Shown piece by piece: positions 1-8,003 of a DNA stretch of 64,000 nucleotides (its first letter is position 1; every line of letters begins with the position of its first letter). The stretch covers positions 1 through 64,000 of the forward strand of contig NZ_JACMYH010000010.1 of assembly GCF_014235765.1 (NCBI RefSeq), in the 5' to 3' direction. Made by a program: the position numbers and the translations under genes. The notes under the pieces are model-generated. The model saw nothing but the letters and a program-made list of their open reading frames with translations. It searched no databases and was not told the DNA's origin. This stretch comes from Pseudomonas baltica. GTDB lineage: Bacteria > Pseudomonadota > Gammaproteobacteria > Pseudomonadales > Pseudomonadaceae.

Positions 1-43
1 GACACTGACTGTCCATGCGCGTCCGGGATGGTATTTCCAATGA
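1..43 (+). CDS. darT: DarT DNA ADP-ribosyltransferase toxin, 3' end only
   Basis: Only the last 13 codons are present, reading TLTVHARPGWYFQ and then TGA at 41-43. The W-Y-F ending is what I recall for DarT C-termini, and the frame ends in an ATGA overlap with darG, the usual arrangement of this pair. DarT is a toxin that ADP-ribosylates thymidine in single-stranded DNA. The call rests on the downstream antitoxin and the short tail; the catalytic part lies outside the window. Confidence 0.65.
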   Translation, partial: TLTVHARPGWYFQ

Positions 44-1128
44 TCCGATTTACCCAAGGCAACCTCCTAGAAGCCAAGGCCGAAGCCCTCGTCAACACGG
101 TGAATACCGTTGGCGTCATGGGCAAAGGCATTGCGCTGATGTTCAGGGAGCGCTTCGTGGAAAATTATCGGTTGTACTCGGCCGCCTGCAAGGCAGGCGA
201 AGTGGAGACAGGCAAGGTTCATGTAACTGCAGTTAACGAACTGGAAGGACCTCGCTGGATTGTAAATTTCCCTACCAAACGGCACTGGCGATCACCTTCG
301 CAGATGGCCTGGGTGACGGAGGGCCTTCATGATCTGCGCCGTTTCCTGATTGAAAACCAGGTGACTTCCGTGGCTCTCCCGCCGCTCGGCGCCGGTAACG
401 GCGGCCTGAAGTGGCCCGAAGTCCGCGAGCAGATCATTGCTGTGTTGAGTGATCTGGATGTGGATGTCGTGGTGTTTGAGCCTTCCAACCAGTATATGAA
501 TGTCGCCAAACGTAGCGGGGTGGAAAAACTCACGCCTGCTCGCGCGCTCATCGCCGAACTGGTTCGGCGCTATTGGGTTTTAGGTATGGAATGCAGCTTG
601 CTCGAGATACAGAAGCTGGCATGGTTTCTGGAGCGCGCCATAGAAAAGCTACCAGACACCAAGAACCCTTTGAACCTGAAGTTTGTAGCTCATAAATACG
701 GACCGTATGCGAATCGGCTGGAGCATCTGCTCGATAATCTCGATGGCAGCTATCTGCATTGCGACAGACGCATCAGTGATGCGGGTATCAACGATGTGAT
801 CTGGTTTGAGGAAGAGCGTAGAGCTTTCTTGCAAACCTATCTTAGAACTGAAGCCAAGGAGTATGCCCAAGCACTGGAGCGTACCGCAGAGCTGATCGAC
901 GGTTTCGAGTCGCCCTTTGGCATGGAGCTATTGGCAACGGTCGATTGGTTGCTGAGCCGGGGGGGGGTTTCTCCAACAGTTCCTGCAGTGCGTGAAGCGC
1001 TGAGGCATTGGGATGGCGGTGCCGCTGCTGCCGCTCGCAAGAGCAGGCTGTTCGATGATCAGGCCCTGGATATAGCGCTCAAACGCCTGACCACCAGTAT
1101 GTTCAAACCTGACATGGCTGCCTGCTGA
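40..1128 (+). CDS. darG: DarG macrodomain antitoxin of the DarTG system
   Basis: DarG removes ADP-ribose from DNA modified by DarT and also binds the toxin; DarTG pairs act as toxin-antitoxin and anti-phage modules. The N-terminal macrodomain covers about residues 1-150, with GNLLEAKAEALVNTVN at the start, GVMGKGIA in the nucleotide loop and PPLGAGNGGL further on. A C-terminal domain of about 200 residues (with KFVAHKYGPY) matches the toxin-binding half of long DarG proteins. I chose ATG 40 because it overlaps the upstream stop (ATGA), which implies coupled translation, and because family members begin MIxxxxGNLLxA. An in-frame ATG at 28 would add four residues. Length is 362 aa, close to known DarG proteins of about 350. 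Confidence 0.9.
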   Translation: MIRFTQGNLLEAKAEALVNTVNTVGVMGKGIALMFRERFVENYRLYSAACKAGEVETGKVHVTAVNELEGPRWIVNFPTKRHWRSPSQMAWVTEGLHDLRRFLIENQVTSVALPPLGAGNGGLKWPEVREQIIAVLSDLDVDVVVFEPSNQYMNVAKRSGVEKLTPARALIAELVRRYWVLGMECSLLEIQKLAWFLERAIEKLPDTKNPLNLKFVAHKYGPYANRLEHLLDNLDGSYLHCDRRISDAGINDVIWFEEERRAFLQTYLRTEAKEYAQALERTAELIDGFESPFGMELLATVDWLLSRGGVSPTVPAVREALRHWDGGAAAAARKSRLFDDQALDIALKRLTTSMFKPDMAAC

Positions 1129-1197
1129 AGGTAGACCCCAGTAGGAGCGGTCATCGGCCACAAAGACTCCACCGCGGCCGCCCCGACCCTGCCCTCA

Positions 1198-1725
1198 TCA
1201 CCCCTCGCAGAATCGAATCCGGTTACCGAAGGGGTCATACACCTCCAACAGCCGCCCCCAGCCCTGCTCGACGATCTGCGGACGGCCGTAGCCATAACGC
1301 TTGGCCAGCAGCTCATCACGCAACGCTTCGACACCGTGCATCGGCACGAACACGGTCGAGCCCGGTGAGCAATCGCCGTGGTGTTCGGAAAGATGCAACT
1401 GCAGATTCCCCCGCTCGACACCCAGGTACAGCGGCAAGTCGGCCTCGAAGCGATGCTCGAACTCGACCGTGAAACCCAGGAAGTCCAGATAGAACTCGCG
1501 GGCCTTGGCTTCGTCGAAAATCCGCAGGATGGGGATGGCCTTGTCGAAACCGATCACCGCTGAGGCAGTCGGCGCCAGGGTGGCCGAAGCGGTGTTCCAG
1601 TCCTTGTGCCCCAACTGCCGTGCAACCATTTCCAGGGCGGTGGAATGCGATACGTCGTGACCCTGCGCCTGCAGTGCGACGCGCAGCGTCTTGGCCATCT
1701 GCTTGGCGTGCTCGATTGAAAACAT
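1198..1725 (-). CDS. glyoxalase / bleomycin-resistance fold protein
   Basis: A 175-aa protein. The first 45 residues (FSIEHAKQMAKTLRVALQ, then ARQLGHKDWNTASA) form the small helical N-terminal domain found in some glyoxalase-related proteins. The rest is one vicinal-oxygen-chelate module: IPILRIFDEAKAREFY, FLGFTVEFEHRF, a metal-type position in LQLHLSEHHGD, and LLEVYDPFGNRIRF at the end. Such proteins usually work as dimers; the substrate cannot be read from the sequence. ATG 1725 has GGGAG six bases upstream; a longer open frame to 1851 lacks support. It is convergent with darG. Confidence 0.8.
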   Translation of the reverse strand: MFSIEHAKQMAKTLRVALQAQGHDVSHSTALEMVARQLGHKDWNTASATLAPTASAVIGFDKAIPILRIFDEAKAREFYLDFLGFTVEFEHRFEADLPLYLGVERGNLQLHLSEHHGDCSPGSTVFVPMHGVEALRDELLAKRYGYGRPQIVEQGWGRLLEVYDPFGNRIRFCEG

Positions 1726-2227
1726 GACAACTCCCGAGTCGATGCATGCTGGTGCTCGCGTTGCCAGGCCTCGACCATCAAGAGAGGTGTGAAGGCGTGA
1801 GGGTGCAACAATGCTTTCACCTTTCCTTGCGGAGCGAGCGGCGGGCAGCATGGGCCGCCGCCGATGTTAGCGCAAAGCGTCGAAGGGGTCACCACGAGAC
1901 ACTCTCGCCGCTGGAAAATCCCGTTTTTCAGACACGATTAAAAGGCCGGCATGGCCATCGAAAATATCGTGACTGGGGCGTGGGCAACCGGCGCGAAAAA
2001 ACCCGTGTGCAGGAATTTTCAGACCCGCCGACTCGCATTCATGGGGATATCGTTGTGGGTGATTGGCGAGGGCTGCGATGACAGGCTCATGCGTGCGAAC
2101 GGTGCGTGCCCGAGTGTAAAAATCTTTTCAAACCAAGCCTGTTCCGCCTCGATTGACCATGCCCTGGCGCGCTGCTAACTCTTAGGACAGCGACACCGAC
2201 CGTCAGTTTTCCTTCGAGGCGCTATCC
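1726..2227 (+). other. 500-bp intergenic region upstream of the accessory cluster
   Basis: No convincing gene. A 75-codon frame at 1951-2178 begins MAIENIVTGAWATGAKK and has AAAGG five bases before its ATG, but I do not recognise it and its end overlaps the candidate regulatory site and promoter of the operon at 2228. Short runs of A or T (around 1918-1940 and 1997-2002) are unlike the flanking coding DNA. Confidence 0.5.
2123..2181 (+). promoter_or_regulatory. LysR-type box and candidate promoter of the methyltransferase operon
   Basis: TCTTTTCAAACCA at 2123-2135 matches 11 of 13 bases of the palindrome between lysR and the exporter gene (8961-8973) and has the T-N11-A form of LysR sites. 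Downstream, TTGACC (2153-2158) and TAACTC (2176-2181) are 17 bp apart. A start near 2188 would put the box centre near -59, where LysR activators usually bind. The weak -10 fits an activated promoter. Seen by eye, not tested. Confidence 0.5.
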
Positions 2228-2905
2228 ATGAATACAGCCACGACCGCCCTACCCCCGGCCTTGCCGCCAGAGGCTTCGAGCACCCGCTCGATCGCCGCTG
2301 CGCTGTCGCACCAGAGCATTCACAACCTGGAGCGCTATTACGATCATTGGGCTCGCCACTATGACGCCGACGTCGAGGCCGAGGCCTATTGCGGGCCGAC
2401 GATGGTCGTCGACCTGCTCGATGCCGTGGCTCAGCGAGGCAACATCGGTCACGACAGTCGCGTGCTCGATGCCTGCTGCGGCACCGGCCTGGTCGGACGC
2501 ACCTTGCAGGAGCGCGGCTATCGGCAGATCAGCGGCTGCGACCTGTCCCGGCCCATGCTCGACCAGGCTCAGGCTTCCCGGGCCTACCAGCATCTGCACA
2601 ACCAGATAGACCTGACCCAGCCGTTGCCACCGGCCCTGCTTCGGCACTTCGACGCGGTGGTCTGCTGCGGCGCCTTCATTCCCGGGCACCTGCCTGCCTC
2701 CGCGCTGCGTGGCCTGGTCGCCATGACCCGGCCTGGCGGCGTGGTGGTGCTGAGTGTTCGCGAGACTTACTTCGACACCGCCGGCTTCGAGCCTTTGTTG
2801 CAAAGCCTGGGGCGCGAGCAGGGACTTGTCGTGCTCGAAGCCCGGATGTCGGCCCGCTACCTGCAAAATGCGCGCGCCCACTACCTGGCCTTGTACGTCG
2901 CATGA
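2228..2905 (+). CDS. class I SAM-dependent methyltransferase
   Basis: A 225-aa Rossmann-fold methyltransferase resembling the METTL27/WBSCR27 type. NLERYYDHWARHYDADVE is the typical entry helix, VLDACCGTGLVGRTL (near residue 80) is SAM motif I with Cys where Gly is usual, and SGCDLSRPMLDQA is motif II with the acidic residue for the ribose. It should transfer a methyl group to a small acceptor that cannot be deduced. It is first in a tightly packed operon; the start has GAGG 8-11 bases upstream, and the stop overlaps the next start (ATGA). In a cluster with quaternary-ammonium-type enzymes, N-methylation is possible but is inference. Confidence 0.85.
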   Translation: MNTATTALPPALPPEASSTRSIAAALSHQSIHNLERYYDHWARHYDADVEAEAYCGPTMVVDLLDAVAQRGNIGHDSRVLDACCGTGLVGRTLQERGYRQISGCDLSRPMLDQAQASRAYQHLHNQIDLTQPLPPALLRHFDAVVCCGAFIPGHLPASALRGLVAMTRPGGVVVLSVRETYFDTAGFEPLLQSLGREQGLVVLEARMSARYLQNARAHYLALYVA

Positions 2906-3843
2906 ACGGGGCCCACGACATGCCGGTTCTTCCTGTCATCTCCCTGGCACAACTGGCGGCAGGTGAGCCTGGAGCGCTTGCGCAACTGAGCGCAGCGTGC
3001 AAGGACGACGGCTTCTTCTATCTGGTGGATCACGGGCTTGCGGCTGCCCTGATCCAGCGCTACCTGAATGCCGCCCAGGCGTTCTTCGCGCTGCCGGAAC
3101 CGCTCAAGCAGCGCTTCGGTCATGATTACCAGCCCGGCTACCCGCACACCGCGCGGGGTTACGTCGGGGCCTATGGCGAAACGCTGCATCCCGATGCAGG
3201 CCCGGACAACAAGCAGCACCTGGACTGGGGCATCGACCGGCCCGGTGGCGCGCCGTTCAGCGGCCCGAGCCTGCTCCCCGGTGAAGACCTCGCACCTGGC
3301 CTCAACGCCTGCGCCTACGCCCTGCAGGGCAACGTCATGGAACAGGTGTTCCCCCAGCTGCGCCAGGCCATCGCCAGTGCCTTGCAGCTGCCACCGCAGG
3401 CGTTCGATGCGCACTTCCGTCAGCCAACCCTGATCCAGCGCGCTTCATATTATCCAGCCGGGGCGGGAACGGCCGGCAAACATACCGACAACGGCTTTCT
3501 CACCCTGCTGATCCAGCAACCCCTGCCGCAGCCTTCACTGCGCATCTACAGCCGTGGCCAGTGGCTCGACGTACCGTGCCTGGAGGGCGCGGTCCTGGTC
3601 AATCTGGGCGACATGCTGCAGCGCTGGACCAACGAGCGCCTGGTCAGCACTGCGCATCAGGTCCTGCATCGTCAGCCGAGCGCACGGGTGTCACTGGCGT
3701 TTTTCATCTACCCGGATATCGACGCGATCATCGCACCCATCGGCGGCGGGCCAAGCTTTTCCACGGCCGAGGTGATGCTGGAGAATTTCGATTCGATCTG
3801 GGTACGCAAGCAGGGCGCTGGAAGGGCCCGCCAACTGGTTTGA
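2902..3843 (+). CDS. Fe(II)/2-oxoglutarate-dependent oxygenase, isopenicillin N synthase family
   Basis: A 313-aa protein. The N-terminal DIOX_N-type region (SAACKDDGFFYLVDHGL) is followed by the double-stranded beta helix. Iron ligands are visible as His194 and Asp196 (KHTDNGFLTLL) and His252 (STAHQVLH). The 2-oxoglutarate anchor is Arg262-x-Ser264 (ARVS). All residues expected for an active hydroxylase, desaturase or cyclase are present. The start at 2902 overlaps the methyltransferase stop; Met7 at 2920 is an alternative. It likely oxidises an intermediate of this cluster; the substrate is unknown. Confidence 0.85.
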   Translation: MNGAHDMPVLPVISLAQLAAGEPGALAQLSAACKDDGFFYLVDHGLAAALIQRYLNAAQAFFALPEPLKQRFGHDYQPGYPHTARGYVGAYGETLHPDAGPDNKQHLDWGIDRPGGAPFSGPSLLPGEDLAPGLNACAYALQGNVMEQVFPQLRQAIASALQLPPQAFDAHFRQPTLIQRASYYPAGAGTAGKHTDNGFLTLLIQQPLPQPSLRIYSRGQWLDVPCLEGAVLVNLGDMLQRWTNERLVSTAHQVLHRQPSARVSLAFFIYPDIDAIIAPIGGGPSFSTAEVMLENFDSIWVRKQGAGRARQLV

Positions 3844-3862
3844 ACACACAAGGATTGGTTCG

Positions 3863-5176
3863 ATGACCCCCTCTATCGGTTTTATCGGCGCAGGCAACAT
3901 GGGCCGCCCATTCGTTCGCGCATTGCTCGACAACGGCTTCACAGTGACCGTCCACGACCATGACCCCGGTTGCGAGCGCTGGGTACGCAGCCAAGGTGCG
4001 CACTGGGCAGCGACCCCCGCCGCTGCGGCCGAAGGCGCCGCTCTGCTGATCACCTGCCTGCCGCTGCCCAGGCACGTACGCGAAACGATGCTCGGTCACG
4101 GCGGCGCCCTGGCAGCCCTGGGCAGTGGCGCGGTATGGATCGACACCTCCACCACCGACTACCACAACACGCTGGATATCGCCCGACTGGCCGGGCAGCG
4201 CGGGGTCATGAGCCTGGAAGCACCGGTCAGCAACCTCTCGCACATGGGCGTGGACTTCAACAACGTCTGCTTCTATGTCGGCGGCGAGCAAGCGGCGTGC
4301 GACATCGCGCGCCCGGTGCTGGACGCGATGGGCCAAAATACGCTTCATGTCGGCGCCATTGGTCACGGCCAGTCGGTCAAGCTACTGACCAACCTGTTGT
4401 TCTACGGCGCCACGCTGGCGTGGGGCGAGCTGTTGCTGGTGGCACAGAACCAGGGCCTGGACCTGCGCTGGCTGTGGAACGTGGCGAAGGAGTCGCGAGC
4501 CGATTGCTTCGTCGTCGACCAGGTCACACCGATGCTCCTCGACGGCAGCTATGACCACTCCTGCACCCTGGAGATCACCGTCAAGGACATGGCCCTGACC
4601 GTGGCCCTGGCCGACGAACTCGATGTCGAGCTGCGGCTGGGTCGCTGGATCGAGACGCGCTATCGCCAGGCCGGCAAACGTTATCCGGCCCATGCCAACC
4701 ACCTCAAGGTGGTGGCGCTGATGGAAACGGAAAACCAGCGCCGCCTGCTGATCGACGGTTTCACCGCGCCCTCCCCCTATGGCGCCGACCGCACCTATCG
4801 CCATCCCGGCACCTTTGTCATCGACGCGCGCGGGCGGCGCAAGCCCAGCTTGCCGGAACGCTTTCGCTACCCGCTCAGCCATCCCGCCTGCGGTCGCTAC
4901 GCCCAGTGCCTGCTGGAGGTCATGGCCTGGATCAACCACAACCTCCGGCAGGAGGCATTGCAACTGGGGCGCGCCATGGGCCTGGAGCCGTCGCTGCTCG
5001 AGCAGGTGGTCAGCCGCAGTTGCGGCGCCAGCTGGGTGGATGATCACCGCGACCACTACAGGCCGAACCTTGCGCTGCTGCGTGACCTCCCCGAACTGAT
5101 GGGCTCGCTTCACCTGCCCATGCTGCATCAGCTGAACCTCGCCACCGTCGTCGACCCCGTGAGGCATGCATCATGA
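3863..5176 (+). CDS. beta-hydroxyacid dehydrogenase family NAD(P) oxidoreductase, long form
   Basis: The 3-hydroxyisobutyrate / 6-phosphogluconate dehydrogenase fold. IGFIGAGNMGRPF is the dinucleotide-binding loop, LEAPVSN the substrate loop, and Lys173 in GHGQSVKLLTN the catalytic lysine. At 437 aa it is about 140 residues longer than the usual ~295. The additional C-terminal part (about 300-437) contains a second helical stretch (MAWINHNLRQEALQLGRAMG) that may repeat the dimerisation domain. AAGGA stands eight bases before the ATG. It overlaps the next gene by 4 bp. Expected chemistry is NAD(P)-linked alcohol oxidation or the reverse. Confidence 0.8.
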   Translation: MTPSIGFIGAGNMGRPFVRALLDNGFTVTVHDHDPGCERWVRSQGAHWAATPAAAAEGAALLITCLPLPRHVRETMLGHGGALAALGSGAVWIDTSTTDYHNTLDIARLAGQRGVMSLEAPVSNLSHMGVDFNNVCFYVGGEQAACDIARPVLDAMGQNTLHVGAIGHGQSVKLLTNLLFYGATLAWGELLLVAQNQGLDLRWLWNVAKESRADCFVVDQVTPMLLDGSYDHSCTLEITVKDMALTVALADELDVELRLGRWIETRYRQAGKRYPAHANHLKVVALMETENQRRLLIDGFTAPSPYGADRTYRHPGTFVIDARGRRKPSLPERFRYPLSHPACGRYAQCLLEVMAWINHNLRQEALQLGRAMGLEPSLLEQVVSRSCGASWVDDHRDHYRPNLALLRDLPELMGSLHLPMLHQLNLATVVDPVRHAS

Positions 5177-6276
5177 AGATCACCCGCCTGCGTATCTACC
5201 AGGTCGACCTGCCGCTGGACAAACCCTACGCGCTGTCCGGCGGGCGCCTGCACTACAGCGCGCTGGACAGCACCATCGTGGTGATCGAGACCGACCAGGG
5301 GCTGTTCGGAATCGGCGAAAGCTGCCCGTGGGGCGCCTCGTACCTGCCGGCGTTCGCTCTCGGCGTGCGTGCCGGGCTGGCCGAACTGGCACCTCACCTG
5401 CTGGGCTGCAACCCGCTCAACCTGAATGCGATCAACCAGGTCATGGACCAGGCACTGCCTGGCCACCCCTACGTCAAGACAGCGATCGACATGGCCTGCT
5501 GGGACATTCTCGGGCGCCACAGCAACCTGCCGGTACACGCCCTGCTGGGGGGGCGCCTGAACGCCGAGCTGACCCTGCAGAGCAGCATCCCCACCGCCAC
5601 GCCCCGGCAAATGGTCGCCGACATGCACCTGGCGCATGCCGAAGGCTATCGGACCCATTCATGCAAGGTCGGATCGGGCGTGGTGGCGGATCTGGCGCGA
5701 ATCCAGAGCCTGCTCGCCGAGCGCATGAACGGCGATCAACTGACCTTCGACGCCAATCGCGCCTGGCTGCCGGCACAGGCGGTGGCCGTGATGAACGCCG
5801 TCAGGGACTGCGATGTGCATTTCGAGCAGCCCTGCGAAACCCTGGAACAGTGCCAGCATGTCCGCAGCCTGACGCGGCAGCCGCTGATCCTGGACGAGTG
5901 CATTCACGGCGCTGGCGACCTGTACCGCGCCAGCGCCTCGAATACGGCCCAGGCCATCGGCCTGAAGATCGCCCGTGTCGGCGGGCTGACCAAGGCTCGG
6001 CAGCTACGCGACTACTGCATCCAGCAGGGTATCCAGATGAACATCGAAGACGTCGGCGGCAGCCAGATCGCCGACACCGCGGCCATGCACCTGGCCCTGG
6101 CCACCCCCAATCAATACCTGCGCGCCAGCTGGAATGCCTGCCGCCATCACAGCGTCGTCACGGCCCTGGGCGGCGTGCACGTAAGCCGCGGCATCGCCCG
6201 CCTGGACGACACGCCGGGGCTTGGGCTGACCCTGTGCCCGAACGCACTGGGCGAGGCGGTGGCCATTCATGAATGA
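5173..6276 (+). CDS. enolase-superfamily enzyme, mandelate racemase/muconate lactonizing type, hydroxyproline-betaine epimerase-like
   Basis: 367 aa, full length for the family. Metal ligands are Asp193 (TFDANRAW), Glu218 (HFEQPCE) and Asp241 (LILDEC). Lys165 (SCKVG) and Lys265 (GLKIARVGG) are the two acid/base lysines of epimerases and dehydratases. The N-terminal region (GESCPWGASYLPAFALG, then HPYVKTAIDMACWDILG) resembles hydroxyproline-betaine 2-epimerase HpbD and cis-3-hydroxyproline dehydratase as I recall them. Trp320 may occupy the position of the aromatic residue that contacts the quaternary nitrogen in HpbD; this is from memory. It abstracts an alpha-proton from a carboxylate. ATGA overlap with the gene before. 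Confidence 0.8.
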   Translation: MKITRLRIYQVDLPLDKPYALSGGRLHYSALDSTIVVIETDQGLFGIGESCPWGASYLPAFALGVRAGLAELAPHLLGCNPLNLNAINQVMDQALPGHPYVKTAIDMACWDILGRHSNLPVHALLGGRLNAELTLQSSIPTATPRQMVADMHLAHAEGYRTHSCKVGSGVVADLARIQSLLAERMNGDQLTFDANRAWLPAQAVAVMNAVRDCDVHFEQPCETLEQCQHVRSLTRQPLILDECIHGAGDLYRASASNTAQAIGLKIARVGGLTKARQLRDYCIQQGIQMNIEDVGGSQIADTAAMHLALATPNQYLRASWNACRHHSVVTALGGVHVSRGIARLDDTPGLGLTLCPNALGEAVAIHE

Positions 6277-7423
6277 CTCATTGCCAAGGACCGCAACCAT
6301 GCCCCTGGACAGCGGTGACTTCCACCCCGATGCAGGACGCTCGCACAACCTGCCGGGGGGTTTCTACTTCGACCCGAATCACTACGGGCAGGAACTGCAG
6401 CAGATTTTCTACCGCACCTGGCAGTACGCCTGTCATGTCTCCAGGCTGGCCGTGGAAGGTGCCTATCTGGTGTGCGAGATCGGCGAGCAAAGCGTGCTGG
6501 TGCTGCACGGCCAGGACGGCCAGCTCAGGGCGTTCCACAACGTTTGCCAGCACCGTGCGCATCGCCTGCTCGAAGGCTGCGGACAGCTGCGTGGCGCGAT
6601 CACCTGCCCCTACCATGCATGGCGCTACGATCACGCCGGCAGATTGCAGAGCGCGAGGCACAGTTGTGACGTGGCAGGCTTCGAACCCGCCCGCGCGCAC
6701 CTCGCCGGCGTGCGCCTGGAAGTGATGTGTGGCCTGGTCTTCGTCAATCTGGACGCGGACGCCCCACCCCTGGCCAGCCAGCTCGCCGGGCTCGAAGCGC
6801 AACTGCGCAGTTTCGCGCCCGCGCCCGAGTCGCTGCACCACAGCTACAGCCATACCTATGCGCTGCGGGCGAACTGGAAGGTCTCGGTGGAAAACTATTC
6901 GGAGTGCTATCACTGTCCCGGCTGCCACCCCAGTCTGTCGCACCAGACCCTGGATCTGAGCAGCTACCAAATCGACATCCACCCAGGCTTTCATGCCCAC
7001 CTGAGCAACGATCAGGGTGCACGGCAAGGCTACGCAACCAATCCTGACGCACCCCGCAGCGGTGAATTCGGTGCCTGGTACGTCTGGCCGAACCTGTGCA
7101 TCGAGGTCTATCCGGGCGGCTACATGAACCTGTTGCACCACGTACCCACGGGCGCGCAGCGCTGTGAGCAGCGTGTGCAGTGGTTCACCCAAGGCCTGCA
7201 CCCCGATGCCCGGGAGCAGGCTGTGATCGATTTCGTGGCGGTGGTGCGTGAAGAAGACTTGCCCTTGTGCGAAAGTGTCCAGAAAGGCCTGCATAGCCAC
7301 GGCTACAGCGGTGGCCGGTTGGTGGTGGACACGGCTCGCAGCGGCTTTAGCGAACATGCCGTGCATGATATTCAGAAGCGGGTGCTGGAAGCATTCGCCG
7401 GTCATGGAGCACGCGATGGATAG
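6269..7423 (+). CDS. Rieske non-haem iron oxygenase alpha subunit, quaternary-ammonium type
   Basis: 384 aa. The Rieske [2Fe-2S] ligands are Cys93-x-His95 and Cys113-x-x-His116 (VCQHRAH, ITCPYHAW). The mononuclear iron ligands are His215, His220 and Asp330 (ENYSECYHCPGCHP; REEDLPL). Glu212 lies where most Rieske oxygenases carry the bridging aspartate. Glutamate at this place is described for carnitine oxygenase CntA, and our four catalytic positions equal the CntA numbers plus seven. This suggests hydroxylation or demethylation of a trimethylammonium-like substrate. No reductase gene is present, so electrons must come from elsewhere. ATG 6269 overlaps the upstream stop; ATG 6299 has a better AAGGA site and may be the true start. 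Confidence 0.88.
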   Translation: MNDSLPRTATMPLDSGDFHPDAGRSHNLPGGFYFDPNHYGQELQQIFYRTWQYACHVSRLAVEGAYLVCEIGEQSVLVLHGQDGQLRAFHNVCQHRAHRLLEGCGQLRGAITCPYHAWRYDHAGRLQSARHSCDVAGFEPARAHLAGVRLEVMCGLVFVNLDADAPPLASQLAGLEAQLRSFAPAPESLHHSYSHTYALRANWKVSVENYSECYHCPGCHPSLSHQTLDLSSYQIDIHPGFHAHLSNDQGARQGYATNPDAPRSGEFGAWYVWPNLCIEVYPGGYMNLLHHVPTGAQRCEQRVQWFTQGLHPDAREQAVIDFVAVVREEDLPLCESVQKGLHSHGYSGGRLVVDTARSGFSEHAVHDIQKRVLEAFAGHGARDG

Positions 7424-8000
7424 CCCTTCTTCCGATATTTCCCGACCGCCAACCTGGCGGCGCCTGGGCACCCGGCCCACGGTCTTGCGGCTGACGGGCC
7501 TGCCCGCTGCCGGCAAGACCACCATCGCCAAGGCTACCGAGGCGGCACTTGCCGCCCTCGGCTATCACTGCGTGGTGCTCGATGGCGACGAACTGCGCCG
7601 CGGACTCTGCCGGGACCTGAGCCTGAGCGACGACGACCGGCTGGAACACGTGCGTCGCACCGCCGAGGTTGCGCGCCTGCTGTGTACCGGCGGCGGCCTG
7701 GTGCTGGTTGCGCTGATTTCACCGCGTATCGCGCACCGGGCCCTGGCGCGGCAGATCGTCGGCGATGCAGCCTTCGTCGAGGTGTTCGTCGATACACCGC
7801 TGGCGCTCGCCGAAGCACGCGATCCCAAGGGGCTGTATCGGCAGGCGCGCGCCGGCGCGCTGAACGGTTTCACCGGGATCGATGCCACCTACGAAGCGCC
7901 GTCGGCGCCCCACGTCAGGCTGGCCACCGCCAGCATGAGTTGCGCATGCTCGGTGCAGGCCCTGCTCGACTGCCTGCAGCAACGCGCCGCCATAGACTGA
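7416..8000 (+). CDS. adenylylsulfate (APS) kinase, CysC-like
   Basis: A 194-aa single-domain APS kinase. Walker A is GLPAAGKTT (28-36). LDGDELRRGLCRDL, the active-site Ser102 in ISP, FVDTPLALAEARDPKGLY and GIDATYEAP are all family signatures. It phosphorylates APS to PAPS, the sulfonate donor. Pseudomonas assimilates sulfate mainly through APS reductase and normally carries CysNC for PAPS, so an extra stand-alone kinase beside a sulfotransferase-domain megasynthase suggests a dedicated donor supply (inference). ATG 7416 has GGAG six bases upstream; ATG 7404 is the alternative. It ends 3 bp from the convergent lysR. Confidence 0.85.
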   Translation: MDSPSSDISRPPTWRRLGTRPTVLRLTGLPAAGKTTIAKATEAALAALGYHCVVLDGDELRRGLCRDLSLSDDDRLEHVRRTAEVARLLCTGGGLVLVALISPRIAHRALARQIVGDAAFVEVFVDTPLALAEARDPKGLYRQARAGALNGFTGIDATYEAPSAPHVRLATASMSCACSVQALLDCLQQRAAID

Positions 8001-8003
8001 AGA

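Noticed and set aside
1139..1185. GTAGGAGCGG sequence resembling the start of a REP element after darG
   Set aside because: Only about ten bases match; the rest of the dyad is not present.
1951..2178. 75-codon frame with an AAAGG site, starting MAIENIVTGAWATG
   Set aside because: No recognisable family; it overlaps the likely operator and promoter of the next operon. Kept only as a note.
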